Positions 52,970 to 61,763 of a stretch of 64,000 bases of DNA are shown here, piece by piece. Below the pieces are notes generated by a model. The model was not told where the DNA came from. It was given only the letters and a program-made list of their open reading frames with translations, and ran no database searches. The translations under genes and the position numbers were made by a program. Source of the stretch: Prevotellaceae bacterium KH2P17 (GTDB taxonomy: Bacteria > Bacteroidota > Bacteroidia > Bacteroidales > Bacteroidaceae); assembly GCA_900199655.1 (NCBI GenBank), contig FZRE01000011.1, forward strand, positions 62,001 through 126,000. The letters are read 5' to 3'. Numbering within the stretch: the stretch's first letter is position 1; the number at the start of each line of letters is the position of its first letter.

Positions 52970-53758
52970 TTATTTATAGAAAACTATCCAGTTGGTATTG
53001 TAGCTTTTCCCATTGCTCTTCAGTGGGTGTGTGGCTCCTGCGTTGTCATGCCAGAAACCCTTGCCCAAATCCAGATAGAGAGCTTCTTGTACCCCGCAGT
53101 CAAGCAGATACATCACAAAAGAGAAGAAGTCCATCGGCTCCCGGTTCTCTATCAGGCAGAGTTGTCCGTCTTTCTTGCACAGGGCGTGGTAGTTGTTCTT
53201 GCCTTGCACCTCGCAATGTACACGTTTGCCTTGATGAATAAACAACGCTTGGGCAAACGCCATGCCTTCGTTATCGGCAGCCTTTGCTATCTGGGCATCG
53301 TAATTGTCGAGGTGAAAATGCCAGTTCTTCTTGTAATAGCTGAAGGCTCCAGTATTCACCGGGCATGCGTATCCTTTATAGAAAACGCCGTTGCTCACGT
53401 GATTGCCTGCCACGTTCTCATGGTTGAACTCTTTCAGCACCTTGCCTGTAAATGCCGCATCGGTGGCCAAAATGATTTTATCATCATTCTCGTTTGGCCG
53501 CTGTCCGCATATCAAATCAATTTTGGAGAATTGTGGATAATAAACGTAAGCATGTTTCAGCGTGTCTACTTTTATTATATCTTGCATCTTTACTTCAGGT
53601 GCCGGGTCTTCCTTATGCTCCGTGAAGGTGGTCTTGATGTCGTTGGCAGCAAGTTGGGCCACATGCAGATTGTGGTAAACTTGATTTCCAAGAAAACCGA
53701 CTACCGTGCCTCCAAGGAAGGAGAGCGTAACTATTCCGAACTTTGATATCTTTCCCAT
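52970..53758 (-). CDS. Membrane-anchored protein, phosphodiester glycosidase-like
   Basis: A 262-aa protein with one N-terminal transmembrane or signal-anchor segment (about 8-26) and a periplasmic domain. The pattern LATDAAFTGKVLKEF, SNGVFYKGYACPVNTGAFSYYKKN, CLIENREPMDFFSFVMYLLDCGV and EALYLDLGKGFW resembles DUF2233/NAGPA-type phosphodiester glycosidase domains, where a late LDxG motif is conserved. The similarity is weak and no catalytic residues can be confirmed. It stands alone, with radA on the same strand 78 bp upstream. Confidence 0.8.
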   Translation of the reverse strand: MGKISKFGIVTLSFLGGTVVGFLGNQVYHNLHVAQLAANDIKTTFTEHKEDPAPEVKMQDIIKVDTLKHAYVYYPQFSKIDLICGQRPNENDDKIILATDAAFTGKVLKEFNHENVAGNHVSNGVFYKGYACPVNTGAFSYYKKNWHFHLDNYDAQIAKAADNEGMAFAQALFIHQGKRVHCEVQGKNNYHALCKKDGQLCLIENREPMDFFSFVMYLLDCGVQEALYLDLGKGFWHDNAGATHPLKSNGKSYNTNWIVFYK

Positions 53759-53836
53759 TTCAGCTACAAAGATACCTTAAATTTGCGAAAACAGCAAATA
53801 TTGCAAATAAGTTTTTATTGTCTACCTGTCTGGAAA

Positions 53837-55237
53837 TCAGCCGAACAGAGCCCTCAAAGCCTCTTCTACTTTCTTGACAGGATGCAACTCAATATGGTAT
53901 TTGTGCGGATTGAGGCTTTTGAGATTAAAAGCGGGGATGATGATGTGCGTAAATCCCAGTTTCTCTGCTTCTGCTATTCTTTGCTCAATCCTGCTTACAG
54001 GCCTCACTTCGCCGCTTAATCCCACTTCTCCGCACATGCACCATCCCGATTCTATGGGCGTATCTACATTGCTGGACAGCACAGCAGCTATCACACTCAA
54101 GTCCATTGCCATGTCCGTTACACGCAAGCCGCCGGCAATATTCAGGAAAACATCTTTCTGCATGAGCTTGAACCCCACTCTTTTTTCCAATACCGCCAAG
54201 AGCATGTTCAGCCTGCGCTGGTCGAAACCGGTAGCGCTACGCTGCGGTGTTCCATAGGCCGCAGACGACACCAGAGCCTGGGTTTCGACCAGAAAGGGCC
54301 TTACTCCCTCAATGGCACTTGATATGGCGACGCCCGAAAGGCCGTCATGATCTTCGGCCAACAATAGTTCCGAGGGGTTTGCAACTTGTCTCAGGCCGTT
54401 CTGCTGCATCTCGTAAATACCCAATTCGGATGTACTTCCAAAGCGGTTCTTGATGCTTCGCAGGATGCGGTACATGTAGTGCTGGTCGCCCTCGAACTGT
54501 ACGACGGTGTCGACAATGTGCTCCAGTATTTTTGGACCAGCCAGAGTTCCTTCCTTGTTAATATGTCCGATGAGGATGACGGGTGTTCCGCTCGATTTGG
54601 CAAAGCGTAACAGAGCGGCTGCACACTCCCTTACTTGCGTGATGCTGCCCGGACTGCTCTCTACTTCTTCTGTGGAGATAGTTTGAATGGAGTCGACAAT
54701 GACCAGTTCCGGTCTGACATCCTTGATGTTCGAGAAAATGTGTTCCAGGTTCGTTTCGCATAGAATCTGTACATTTCCGGCTTCATTTCCGCTGCCGGCA
54801 ATGCGTTCGGCGCGCATCTTCAACTGGTGTGCGCTCTCCTCGCCACTCACGTACAGCACCTTGCGTTCGGGCATATTCAGGATTGTTTGCAGTGTCAGGG
54901 TGCTTTTGCCTATGCCGGGCTCGCCGCCCAAAAGTACGATGGAGCCGGGCACCAGGCCACCTCCAAGGACTCTGTTCAGCTCGGTATCGTGCATATCCAT
55001 GCGTGGTTCGTCCTTTGCCGAGATTTGGTTCAACGGCACGGACCTGTTTCCGCCTGATGCCGACCGATGGGCATTCAAGCTCTGGGCAGCAGACCGAGCG
55101 GCACTGGTGCCGGTATCGGCGGCGATGCGAATTTCCTTGAACGTATTCCACTGGCCACAACTCGGGCACTTGCCAATCCACTTGGACGACTCCTGTCCAC
55201 AGTTGCTGCACACATAAGCTATCTTGTCTTTTGCCAT
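53837..55237 (-). CDS. radA: DNA repair protein RadA
   Basis: RecA-like branch-migration helicase of 466 aa. The N-terminal zinc finger is CSNCGQESSKWIGKCPSCGQW. Walker A is GGEPGIGKSTL near residue 100. The RadA-specific KNRFG motif lies in IKNRFGSTSELGIYEM near 250. A C-terminal Lon-like domain (about 285-455) includes DLSVIAAVLSSNVD and GLSGEVRPVSRIEQRIAEA. It has its own consensus promoter, divergent from the lipoprotein gene. Confidence 0.98.
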   Translation of the reverse strand: MAKDKIAYVCSNCGQESSKWIGKCPSCGQWNTFKEIRIAADTGTSAARSAAQSLNAHRSASGGNRSVPLNQISAKDEPRMDMHDTELNRVLGGGLVPGSIVLLGGEPGIGKSTLTLQTILNMPERKVLYVSGEESAHQLKMRAERIAGSGNEAGNVQILCETNLEHIFSNIKDVRPELVIVDSIQTISTEEVESSPGSITQVRECAAALLRFAKSSGTPVILIGHINKEGTLAGPKILEHIVDTVVQFEGDQHYMYRILRSIKNRFGSTSELGIYEMQQNGLRQVANPSELLLAEDHDGLSGVAISSAIEGVRPFLVETQALVSSAAYGTPQRSATGFDQRRLNMLLAVLEKRVGFKLMQKDVFLNIAGGLRVTDMAMDLSVIAAVLSSNVDTPIESGWCMCGEVGLSGEVRPVSRIEQRIAEAEKLGFTHIIIPAFNLKSLNPHKYHIELHPVKKVEEALRALFG

Positions 55238-55278
55238 ATCTGTCGTCTGTTTAATTCTTTTTCCGGCTTACAGGATAA

Positions 55279-55309
55279 CAAAATTACAATAAAAAAGTGA
55301 AATAAACAA
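55279..55309 (-). promoter_or_regulatory. radA promoter
   Basis: On the minus strand: TTG (55307-55309), 20-bp spacer, TAATTTTG (55279-55286), 41 bp upstream of the ATG. Confidence 0.68.
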
Positions 55310-55362
55310 CATTGGCAGGATATTTCGTTTCGTCTTCTTCCCATTTCTTCACTTTTTATTAG

Positions 55363-55370
55363 TAATTTTG
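55363..55370 (+). promoter_or_regulatory. -7 box of the substrate-binding lipoprotein gene
   Basis: TAATTTTG ending 5 bp before the ATG at 55376. If used at the normal distance, the transcript would begin at or within the start codon, implying a leaderless mRNA. Confidence 0.5.
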
Positions 55371-55375
55371 CAACT

Positions 55376-56272
55376 ATGAAGAAGGTCTTGCTATTTACAT
55401 TTGCCTTGGCTCTGCTGGTCTCATGCGGGCAGTCGTATGAAGAAAAGCTACGCTTGTCGAGGGCCGAAAGGGCTCGCATTGCACGCGAAGATGCGCTTGC
55501 GTTCAAGGTCGGCGTGTTGCCCACATTGGATTGTTTGCCGGTATATCTGGCGCAGGAACGCCAGCTGTTCGATACCCTCGGCGTAAGCGTACACATCAAG
55601 TTCCGCAATGCGCAGTTAGACTTGGACACGGCTTTGGCAGGCAGCAGCATTGAATGTGCAGTGACCGACAGGAAGCGAATGGAGAACATGGAGAAGCATG
55701 GAACCGAACTCGAAGTCCTCGGTGCTACCAACGCATATTGGCAACTCATCAGTAACCGCACGGCGCGGTTGAAGGAACCGCGGCAGTTAGGCGACAAGAT
55801 GGTGGCCATGACCCGATATTCGGCAACCGATTACCTGACCGATCAAATCCTGAAAGGAGTCAAGACATCTGCTCCCGTATTCAAGATACAGGTGAACGAC
55901 GTCAATGTCAGGCTCCGAATGCTTGAAACCAATTCGATGGATGCGATGTGGCTGACGGAGCCGCAGGCGACTTCCGCACGTCTGCAAAAGCACCAGGTGA
56001 TGGCCGACAGCCGGCAGATGAAAGAACAGCTTGGCGTGGTTGCCGTCCGCTCCCGTGCGCTTGTGGATGCAAGAAGGCGCCGGCAGCTGGCCTTGTTTGT
56101 CAAAGCCTACAACATGGCCTGCGACTCCCTGAACGACAAAGGACTGATGAACTACACCGCCATCATCCGTAAATATTGTACTGCCGACGACCGTACAATC
56201 AAGTCTTTACCCAAACTTCAATACCCAAAACTTACCGTTCCCAATGGCACAAGACAACAACGAACTTTATAA
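55376..56272 (+). CDS. Substrate-binding lipoprotein (NMT1/SsuA-like)
   Basis: A 298-aa lipoprotein. The signal (1-16) ends in lipobox LVSC with Cys17. The mature part has the periplasmic-binding-protein pattern of NMT1/SsuA-type proteins: VGVLPTLDCLPVYLAQERQLFDTLGVSV, then LDTALAGSSIECAVTDRKR, then LGDKMVAMTRYSATDYLTDQIL. No ABC permease or ATPase is adjacent, so it is either an orphan SBP or a sensor; the ligand is unknown. The ATG at 55376 is fixed by the signal peptide. Its 3' end overlaps the TPR gene by 29 bp. Confidence 0.88.
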   Translation: MKKVLLFTFALALLVSCGQSYEEKLRLSRAERARIAREDALAFKVGVLPTLDCLPVYLAQERQLFDTLGVSVHIKFRNAQLDLDTALAGSSIECAVTDRKRMENMEKHGTELEVLGATNAYWQLISNRTARLKEPRQLGDKMVAMTRYSATDYLTDQILKGVKTSAPVFKIQVNDVNVRLRMLETNSMDAMWLTEPQATSARLQKHQVMADSRQMKEQLGVVAVRSRALVDARRRRQLALFVKAYNMACDSLNDKGLMNYTAIIRKYCTADDRTIKSLPKLQYPKLTVPNGTRQQRTL

Positions 56273-58406
56273 ATTCATCAACCACAAAAGCATTCATGAA
56301 GGATTGGCCGACCTGAAGCAATTCGTGGCCAACCATCCTGTGCTTCATCTTGACGAGAGACTGAAGGATGTGGAAAGCGATTTCCGGCTGATGGCCGACT
56401 TCATGCTCAAAGGCTACAAGGACGAACGGCGAACCCAGCTGTACCGGGAACTGCTACATAGGCTCTACGTGATAGCCTACGACACCGAACTCGACCTGAA
56501 AACCAAGACCGACCCGCTGTATATTGCCGCCCGGGCACGCAGTCAGCGGCTCGATTTCAGCCACGATGCCGTTCAAACCCAGCTTGAAACCTTTGTTCAG
56601 GACGTAGCAATGCTCTCGCTGGAGAGTGCAGGCAGCCGTGCCGACAAGGAGCATTACCTTTATTTACAGCACCATCAGTACATGAGCAGTCTGTTCGATG
56701 CCATCCTCGTATCCACACACTGGAAGGAGAACGACGCGGAGTTCTTCGGCTCCCTGATTGTTTCGCCTACAATTGATGCCCTTGATGCCCAGCTCATTGT
56801 TTCGGCCATCACGCTCTCACTCACAGCACGCTATGACATCAACCGCCTGCGCACGTTGGTTGCTGTTTACAGGCAAAGCAAGGATGAGTTCGTCAGACAG
56901 CGCGCACTGGTTGGTTTCGCACTCAATATGCACAGCCCCGAAGGCGACGGGAGCCAGAAAGAAATCCTCCAGGAGGTATTGAAGGACGAAACGGCTCGCC
57001 GCGAATTGCTCGAGCTCCAGATGCAGATATTCTATTGCAATGACACCGACAGCGACAATGCGAAAATCAGCAAGGAGATAATTCCCAACTTGATGAAGGG
57101 CAACAACTTCACCATTACGAAATTCGGAATACTGGAGAAGGAGGACGACCCCATGGAAGATATCCTTAATCCCGGTGCTGCCGACAAGGCCATGGAGGAA
57201 ATGGAACAGAGCATGCGCAAGATATATGACATGCAGAAAGCCGGCTCCGATGTCTATTTCGGCGGCTTTTCGCACATGAAACGCTTTGCGTTCTTCTACA
57301 CATTGAGCAATTGGTTCGTACCTTTTTATATAGAGCACCCCGAGCTGAGCAAAGTTAGGCAGGAGCTGAAGGGCAACAAGTTCCTCGACCTGCTGTTCAG
57401 TGGAGGCCCTTTCTGCGACTCCGACAAGTATTCATTCGCCCTGGCCATGTCGGGCGTTATGGAGCGGCTGCCGGCCAATGTGAGGGAGATGATGAACTCG
57501 GCCGAGGCCTTCGGTCCCGTCATGAACCCCGAGGAGATGATGAAACCGGCCTACATCAGGCGCATGTACCTGCAGGATTTGTACCGGTTCTTCCGCCTGT
57601 TCCAGCAGAAAAACGCTTTTCCTAATCCCTTTGACATGGAGTACGACAACCGTGCGCTGTTCCTGCAGAATGCCGACTTGGATTATCCGCCGTTTTATCC
57701 GTGTATATTGGAGTTTTGCCAGTTCCTGCTCAAGCGCAAAGAGGGCGCAAGGGTAGAGGCCGTGCTGAACGTTTACAACATGCCTGCATCGACCGAACGA
57801 GACATGCTCTATGCCTGTAGCTTCATGACCCAGGAATACTACGTTCCCGCTGTCAACGCATTGAAACAGGTGCTGAACGCATCTCCCGAAAACGAAAAGG
57901 CTCTGAAACTCTATGGCCAATGCTGTTTCCACCTCGAAGATTACGAAGAAGCATTGCAGACCTACGATAAGTTGGTGAGCATCAATCCCGACAGTTTCAG
58001 CTACCGGCTCGGTGCTGCCATAACGAGGATAAACATAGCCGAGGAAGATGCCCTGCAGCAGGGGGTAGACGAACTGTACAAACTCGACTACGAACACCCC
58101 GACAACAGAAATGTGATAAGGGCTCTGGGGTGGGGCTTGTTGGAACAGCAAAGGCCCGAACAGGCCGAAAAGATGTACGCCAAATTGCTCGAAGCCAACC
58201 GTCCGCAGCCGCAAGACTATCTGCACGCGGCCTGCTGCAAGTGGATGTTGAACCAGGTGGACAAGGCCGCTTCGCTGCTTGGGAAGTTCAAAGAAACTGC
58301 AGCCAACGACTTCCTGCGTGGATTGCAGGGAGTAAAGAATCTGCTTGTTAGGAACGGGATATCAGAAACCGACATCACCATCATGGTCGACCTCTTGCAA
58401 GCATAG
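56244..58406 (+). CDS. Tetratricopeptide-repeat protein
   Basis: A 720-aa soluble, largely helical protein without a signal peptide. The C-terminal third contains recognisable TPR-like repeats (ALKLYGQCCFHLEDYEEALQTY, LVSINPDSFSYRLGAAITRI, QQRPEQAEKMYAKLLEANRP). The N-terminal half is alpha-helical with no motif I recognise. It overlaps the substrate-binding lipoprotein gene by 29 bp, so the two are probably cotranscribed. The partner and role are unknown. Confidence 0.87.
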   Translation: MAQDNNELYKFINHKSIHEGLADLKQFVANHPVLHLDERLKDVESDFRLMADFMLKGYKDERRTQLYRELLHRLYVIAYDTELDLKTKTDPLYIAARARSQRLDFSHDAVQTQLETFVQDVAMLSLESAGSRADKEHYLYLQHHQYMSSLFDAILVSTHWKENDAEFFGSLIVSPTIDALDAQLIVSAITLSLTARYDINRLRTLVAVYRQSKDEFVRQRALVGFALNMHSPEGDGSQKEILQEVLKDETARRELLELQMQIFYCNDTDSDNAKISKEIIPNLMKGNNFTITKFGILEKEDDPMEDILNPGAADKAMEEMEQSMRKIYDMQKAGSDVYFGGFSHMKRFAFFYTLSNWFVPFYIEHPELSKVRQELKGNKFLDLLFSGGPFCDSDKYSFALAMSGVMERLPANVREMMNSAEAFGPVMNPEEMMKPAYIRRMYLQDLYRFFRLFQQKNAFPNPFDMEYDNRALFLQNADLDYPPFYPCILEFCQFLLKRKEGARVEAVLNVYNMPASTERDMLYACSFMTQEYYVPAVNALKQVLNASPENEKALKLYGQCCFHLEDYEEALQTYDKLVSINPDSFSYRLGAAITRINIAEEDALQQGVDELYKLDYEHPDNRNVIRALGWGLLEQQRPEQAEKMYAKLLEANRPQPQDYLHAACCKWMLNQVDKAASLLGKFKETAANDFLRGLQGVKNLLVRNGISETDITIMVDLLQA

Positions 58407-58526
58407 CTGCAAGCAAGTTTCTCCGTCGTAAACCCTCTGCAGCCATAGCTTGCTGTTCAGGGCTGCCGGCTGTATGGTTCCACCGTCTTGTAACAGTGCT
58501 GCGGCGGTGCCGAAGATGTGCTCCGG

Positions 58527-58596
58527 GAACTTTCGACAAGTGTCGCACGATTGTTCGACACCTGTCGCAGATGAATTTGACACTTGTCAAAAGTTC
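58527..58596. repeat. 70-bp triple-palindrome dyad element, copy 7
   Basis: Ends GAACTTTC and AAAAGTTC. Unit centres AG, CC, CT. Here the GATTGTTC-type linker is first and the ATGAATTT-type second, the reverse of copy 2. It lies downstream of the TPR gene. Confidence 0.9.
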
Positions 58597-58889
58597 AGCC
58601 CGACAGTGAACTGCAACGCAACAGATGCTGTATTTTACCCTTTGAGCGGACTTTTTTTGTGAATGCAGATCATCAGTTAACGGCGCATGTCATGATTGCA
58701 TATATTTTGTATTTGTAGAATTTGTAATCAAATAGATTGTTGTGGAGTTTTCCAAAATAACAATCTGAAAGATGAGATTAGTTACATAAGTTTTCCATTT
58801 GATATTTGTAAATGCTTGATAATTATTGAATTGACAATAATTAACTATTAAAAAGTTGTCTAAAATGAATAACGTATTGAATTAAGTAG

Positions 58890-58897
58890 TATCTTTG
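58890..58897 (+). promoter_or_regulatory. nrdD promoter -7 box
   Basis: TATCTTTG, 37 bp upstream of the nrdD ATG. No -33 TTG lies at the standard distance. Confidence 0.6.
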
Positions 58898-58934
58898 CAA
58901 TCGATTTCTAACAACAAACAATCATCATTCTATC

Positions 58935-61160
58935 ATGATACAAACAGTCGTAAAGCGTGATGGCCGCATCGTAGGTTTCAACGAACAGAAAATTGTTGAT
59001 GCAGTTCGTAAAGCCATGCTGCATACAGAAAGAGGCGAGGACGAACATCTTATTGAGAAAATAGTGTGCCATGTTAACTTTCATGGCAAGTCGCAGATGA
59101 GCGTGGAGGGCATTCAGGATGCCGTTGAACGAGAGCTGATGAAGAGCTCGCGCAAGGATGTAGCCCGCAGCTATATAGCCTATCGCAACCAACGCAGCAT
59201 TGCCCGTAAAGCCAAGACGCGCGACGTGTTCCTGGATATTGTCAACGTGAAGAACAATGACATTACGCGCGAGAACGCCAACATGAATGCCGACACGCCT
59301 GCCGGCATGATGATGAAGTTTGCGTCAGAGGCCACCAAGCCTTTTGTTGACGACTACTTGCTTTCCGAAGACGTGCGTGACGCCGTGCAGCACAATTATC
59401 TGCACATCCACGACAAGGATTACTATCCCACCAAATCGCTTACTTGCGTGCAGCATCCGCTTGATGTCATCCTGCATCATGGGTTCACGGCAGGTCATGG
59501 AAGCAGCCGTCCGGCCCGGCGTATAGAGACGGCTGCCGTGCTGGCTTGCATCTCGCTGGAAACTTGCCAGAACGAGATGCACGGCGGACAGGCTATTCCC
59601 GCCTTCGACTTTTATCTCGCTCCATACGTCCGTTCCAGCTATATAGAAGAGGTGAAGAACCTGGAAAAACTGACAGACAGAGACTTGTCGCATCTTTATG
59701 ATGTGGCAATTGATGATTATGAAGAGAAAGACTTGGCCGGCTTGGAGGGCGACGAGCGCCTGTTGCAGCACGCCGTGAACAAGACCGTTAACCGTGTGCA
59801 TCAGGCTATGGAGGCTTTTATCCACAACATGAACACTATCCACAGCCGCGGTGGTAATCAGGTTGTGTTCTCCTCTATCAACTATGGAACCGACACATCT
59901 GCCGAAGGTCGCTGCATCATGCGCGAGATATTGAAAAGTACCTACGACGGAGTAGGCAACGGCGAAACCGCCATTTTCCCTATTCAGATATGGAAGAAGA
60001 AACGCGGAGTGAACTATCTGCCCGATGACAGGAACTACGATCTCTACAAGTTAGCATGCAAGGTAACGGCCAGGAGGTTCTTTCCCAATTTCCTGAACCT
60101 GGACGCTACCTTTAATCAAAGCGACGAATGGCGTGCCGACGACCCGCAACGTTACCTGCACGAGGTGGCTACCATGGGGTGCCGCACGCGTGTTTTCGAG
60201 AACCGCTTCGGACCTAAGACGAGTGTTGGACGAGGCAATCTGAGCTTCTCGACCATCAATATTGTCAGGCTGGCCATAGAATGTATGGGTATCGAATCAG
60301 AGACCGAACGGCTCAATGCCTTCTTTGCCAGACTCGACAACCTGCTTGACATCACGGCTCGACAGCTGGATGAACGCTATCAATTCCAGAAGACGGCGCT
60401 CGCCAAGCAGTTCCCGTTGCTCATGCGTTACCTCTGGATAGGAGCTGAAAAACTTAATCCGGAGGAGACCATCGAGAGCGTTATCAACCAGGGAACATTG
60501 GGTATAGGCTTCATTGGACTGGCAGAATGCCTGAAAGCATTGGTAGGCGAGCATCATGGTGAAAGCCGGAAAGCTCAGGAATTGGGGCTTCGCATCGTGA
60601 CCTACATGCGCGACAGGGCCGGTGAATTTTCCGAAAAGTACCATCACAACTACAGCATACTGGCCACGCCTGCCGAGGGATTGAGCGGTAAGTTTACCAA
60701 GAAAGACCGCAAGGAGTTTGGAGTTATTGCCGGAGTAACCGACCGCGACTATTATACCAACTCCAATCACGTGCCGGTTTACTATAAATGTTCGGCCCGC
60801 CATAAGGCAGAGATAGAGGCTCCATACCACGAGCTGACCCGTGGCGGCCACATTTTCTACGTTGAAATTGATGGAGATGCCACCCACAACCCGCAGGTTA
60901 TCATGAGCGTTGTGGACATGATGGACAGGCTCAACATGGGTTACGGCTCCGTGAACCATAACCGCAACCGCTGCATGGACTGCGGTTACGAGAATGCGGA
61001 CACTGAAATGGAGACTTGTCCCAAGTGCGGCGGCCGCCATATCGACAAGCTGCAACGCATAACAGGCTACTTGGTTGGTACCACCGACCGTTGGAACAGC
61101 GGCAAATTAGCCGAGCTGCACGACCGCGTTACGCATGTGCAAGGCGAGCAAGGACTTTGA
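58935..61160 (+). CDS. nrdD: Anaerobic ribonucleoside-triphosphate reductase (class III)
   Basis: Glycyl-radical enzyme that reduces NTPs to dNTPs without oxygen, 741 aa. It has an N-terminal ATP-cone allosteric domain (2-95; VVKRDGRIVGFNEQKIVDAV) and a ten-stranded barrel with active-site cysteines (LACISLETCQNEMHGGQ and others). Near the C-terminus is a zinc-binding CMDCGYE/CPKCGG pair, then the glycyl-radical loop RITGYLVG with Gly711. It is paired with its activase gene nrdG 29 bp downstream. Confidence 0.98.
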   Translation: MIQTVVKRDGRIVGFNEQKIVDAVRKAMLHTERGEDEHLIEKIVCHVNFHGKSQMSVEGIQDAVERELMKSSRKDVARSYIAYRNQRSIARKAKTRDVFLDIVNVKNNDITRENANMNADTPAGMMMKFASEATKPFVDDYLLSEDVRDAVQHNYLHIHDKDYYPTKSLTCVQHPLDVILHHGFTAGHGSSRPARRIETAAVLACISLETCQNEMHGGQAIPAFDFYLAPYVRSSYIEEVKNLEKLTDRDLSHLYDVAIDDYEEKDLAGLEGDERLLQHAVNKTVNRVHQAMEAFIHNMNTIHSRGGNQVVFSSINYGTDTSAEGRCIMREILKSTYDGVGNGETAIFPIQIWKKKRGVNYLPDDRNYDLYKLACKVTARRFFPNFLNLDATFNQSDEWRADDPQRYLHEVATMGCRTRVFENRFGPKTSVGRGNLSFSTINIVRLAIECMGIESETERLNAFFARLDNLLDITARQLDERYQFQKTALAKQFPLLMRYLWIGAEKLNPEETIESVINQGTLGIGFIGLAECLKALVGEHHGESRKAQELGLRIVTYMRDRAGEFSEKYHHNYSILATPAEGLSGKFTKKDRKEFGVIAGVTDRDYYTNSNHVPVYYKCSARHKAEIEAPYHELTRGGHIFYVEIDGDATHNPQVIMSVVDMMDRLNMGYGSVNHNRNRCMDCGYENADTEMETCPKCGGRHIDKLQRITGYLVGTTDRWNSGKLAELHDRVTHVQGEQGL

Positions 61161-61189
61161 GGAAGCAACTTTGTTAAGGAGAAAGCAAC

Positions 61190-61684
61190 GTGATTTCGGT
61201 TATAGATATCATTGAAGATACAATGGTGGATGGTCCTGGTTTCAGGACTTCCATCTATTGTGCAGGCTGTTCGCATGCCTGTCCGGGCTGCCACAATCCG
61301 CAATCCTGGGATTTCGGGCATGGCCGAAAAATGTCGACTGGGGCCATCATGGACGTTATCAAGGCCGATCCATACGCCAATGTCACCTTCAGCGGGGGCG
61401 ACCCGATGTACCAGGCTGAAGGTTTTACGGAGCTGGCCGGCGCCATCAAGACCCAAACCAACAAAGATATATGGTGCTTTACGGGATTTACATTCGAGTC
61501 GTTGGCGTCGAAACCCAGGTACAGAAGGCTTCTGGAGCTGATAGATGTGCTGGTCGACGGCCCGTTCGTGCAAAGCCTCAAGGATGCCGATTTGCTGTTC
61601 CGAGGTTCTTCCAATCAGCGGTTGATAGATGTGCCCGCTTCTCTCAGAGCCCAAAAAGTTGTGGAGATGAGTCCGCTTTGGTAG
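61190..61684 (+). CDS. nrdG: Anaerobic ribonucleotide reductase activating protein
   Basis: Radical-SAM activase of 164 aa that installs the glycyl radical on NrdD. The 4Fe-4S cluster motif CSHACPGC (CxxxCxxC) lies near residues 27-34, and the SAM-binding FSGGDPMYQ near 67. The start is GTG at 61190, preceded by AAGGAG at the correct distance; the conserved ISVIDIIEDTMVDGPGFR begins right after it. Confidence 0.96.
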   Translation: MISVIDIIEDTMVDGPGFRTSIYCAGCSHACPGCHNPQSWDFGHGRKMSTGAIMDVIKADPYANVTFSGGDPMYQAEGFTELAGAIKTQTNKDIWCFTGFTFESLASKPRYRRLLELIDVLVDGPFVQSLKDADLLFRGSSNQRLIDVPASLRAQKVVEMSPLW

Positions 61685-61763
61685 CCTATGGCAGCTCGCG
61701 TACGCAATAAATAGGGCGGTGCATCGTTTAAATGGTACCTGAACTTAACAACAGCAAAAGACA

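Larger units (their letters stand above)
58407..58934. other. Intergenic region before nrdD (528 bp)
   Basis: Holds degenerate CATAGCT motifs (about 58398-58455), dyad element copy 7 (58527-58596), then a strongly AT-rich stretch (58660-58890) ending in the nrdD -7 box. The AT-rich part could bind regulators of the anaerobic reductase, but I see no specific operator. Confidence 0.6.
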
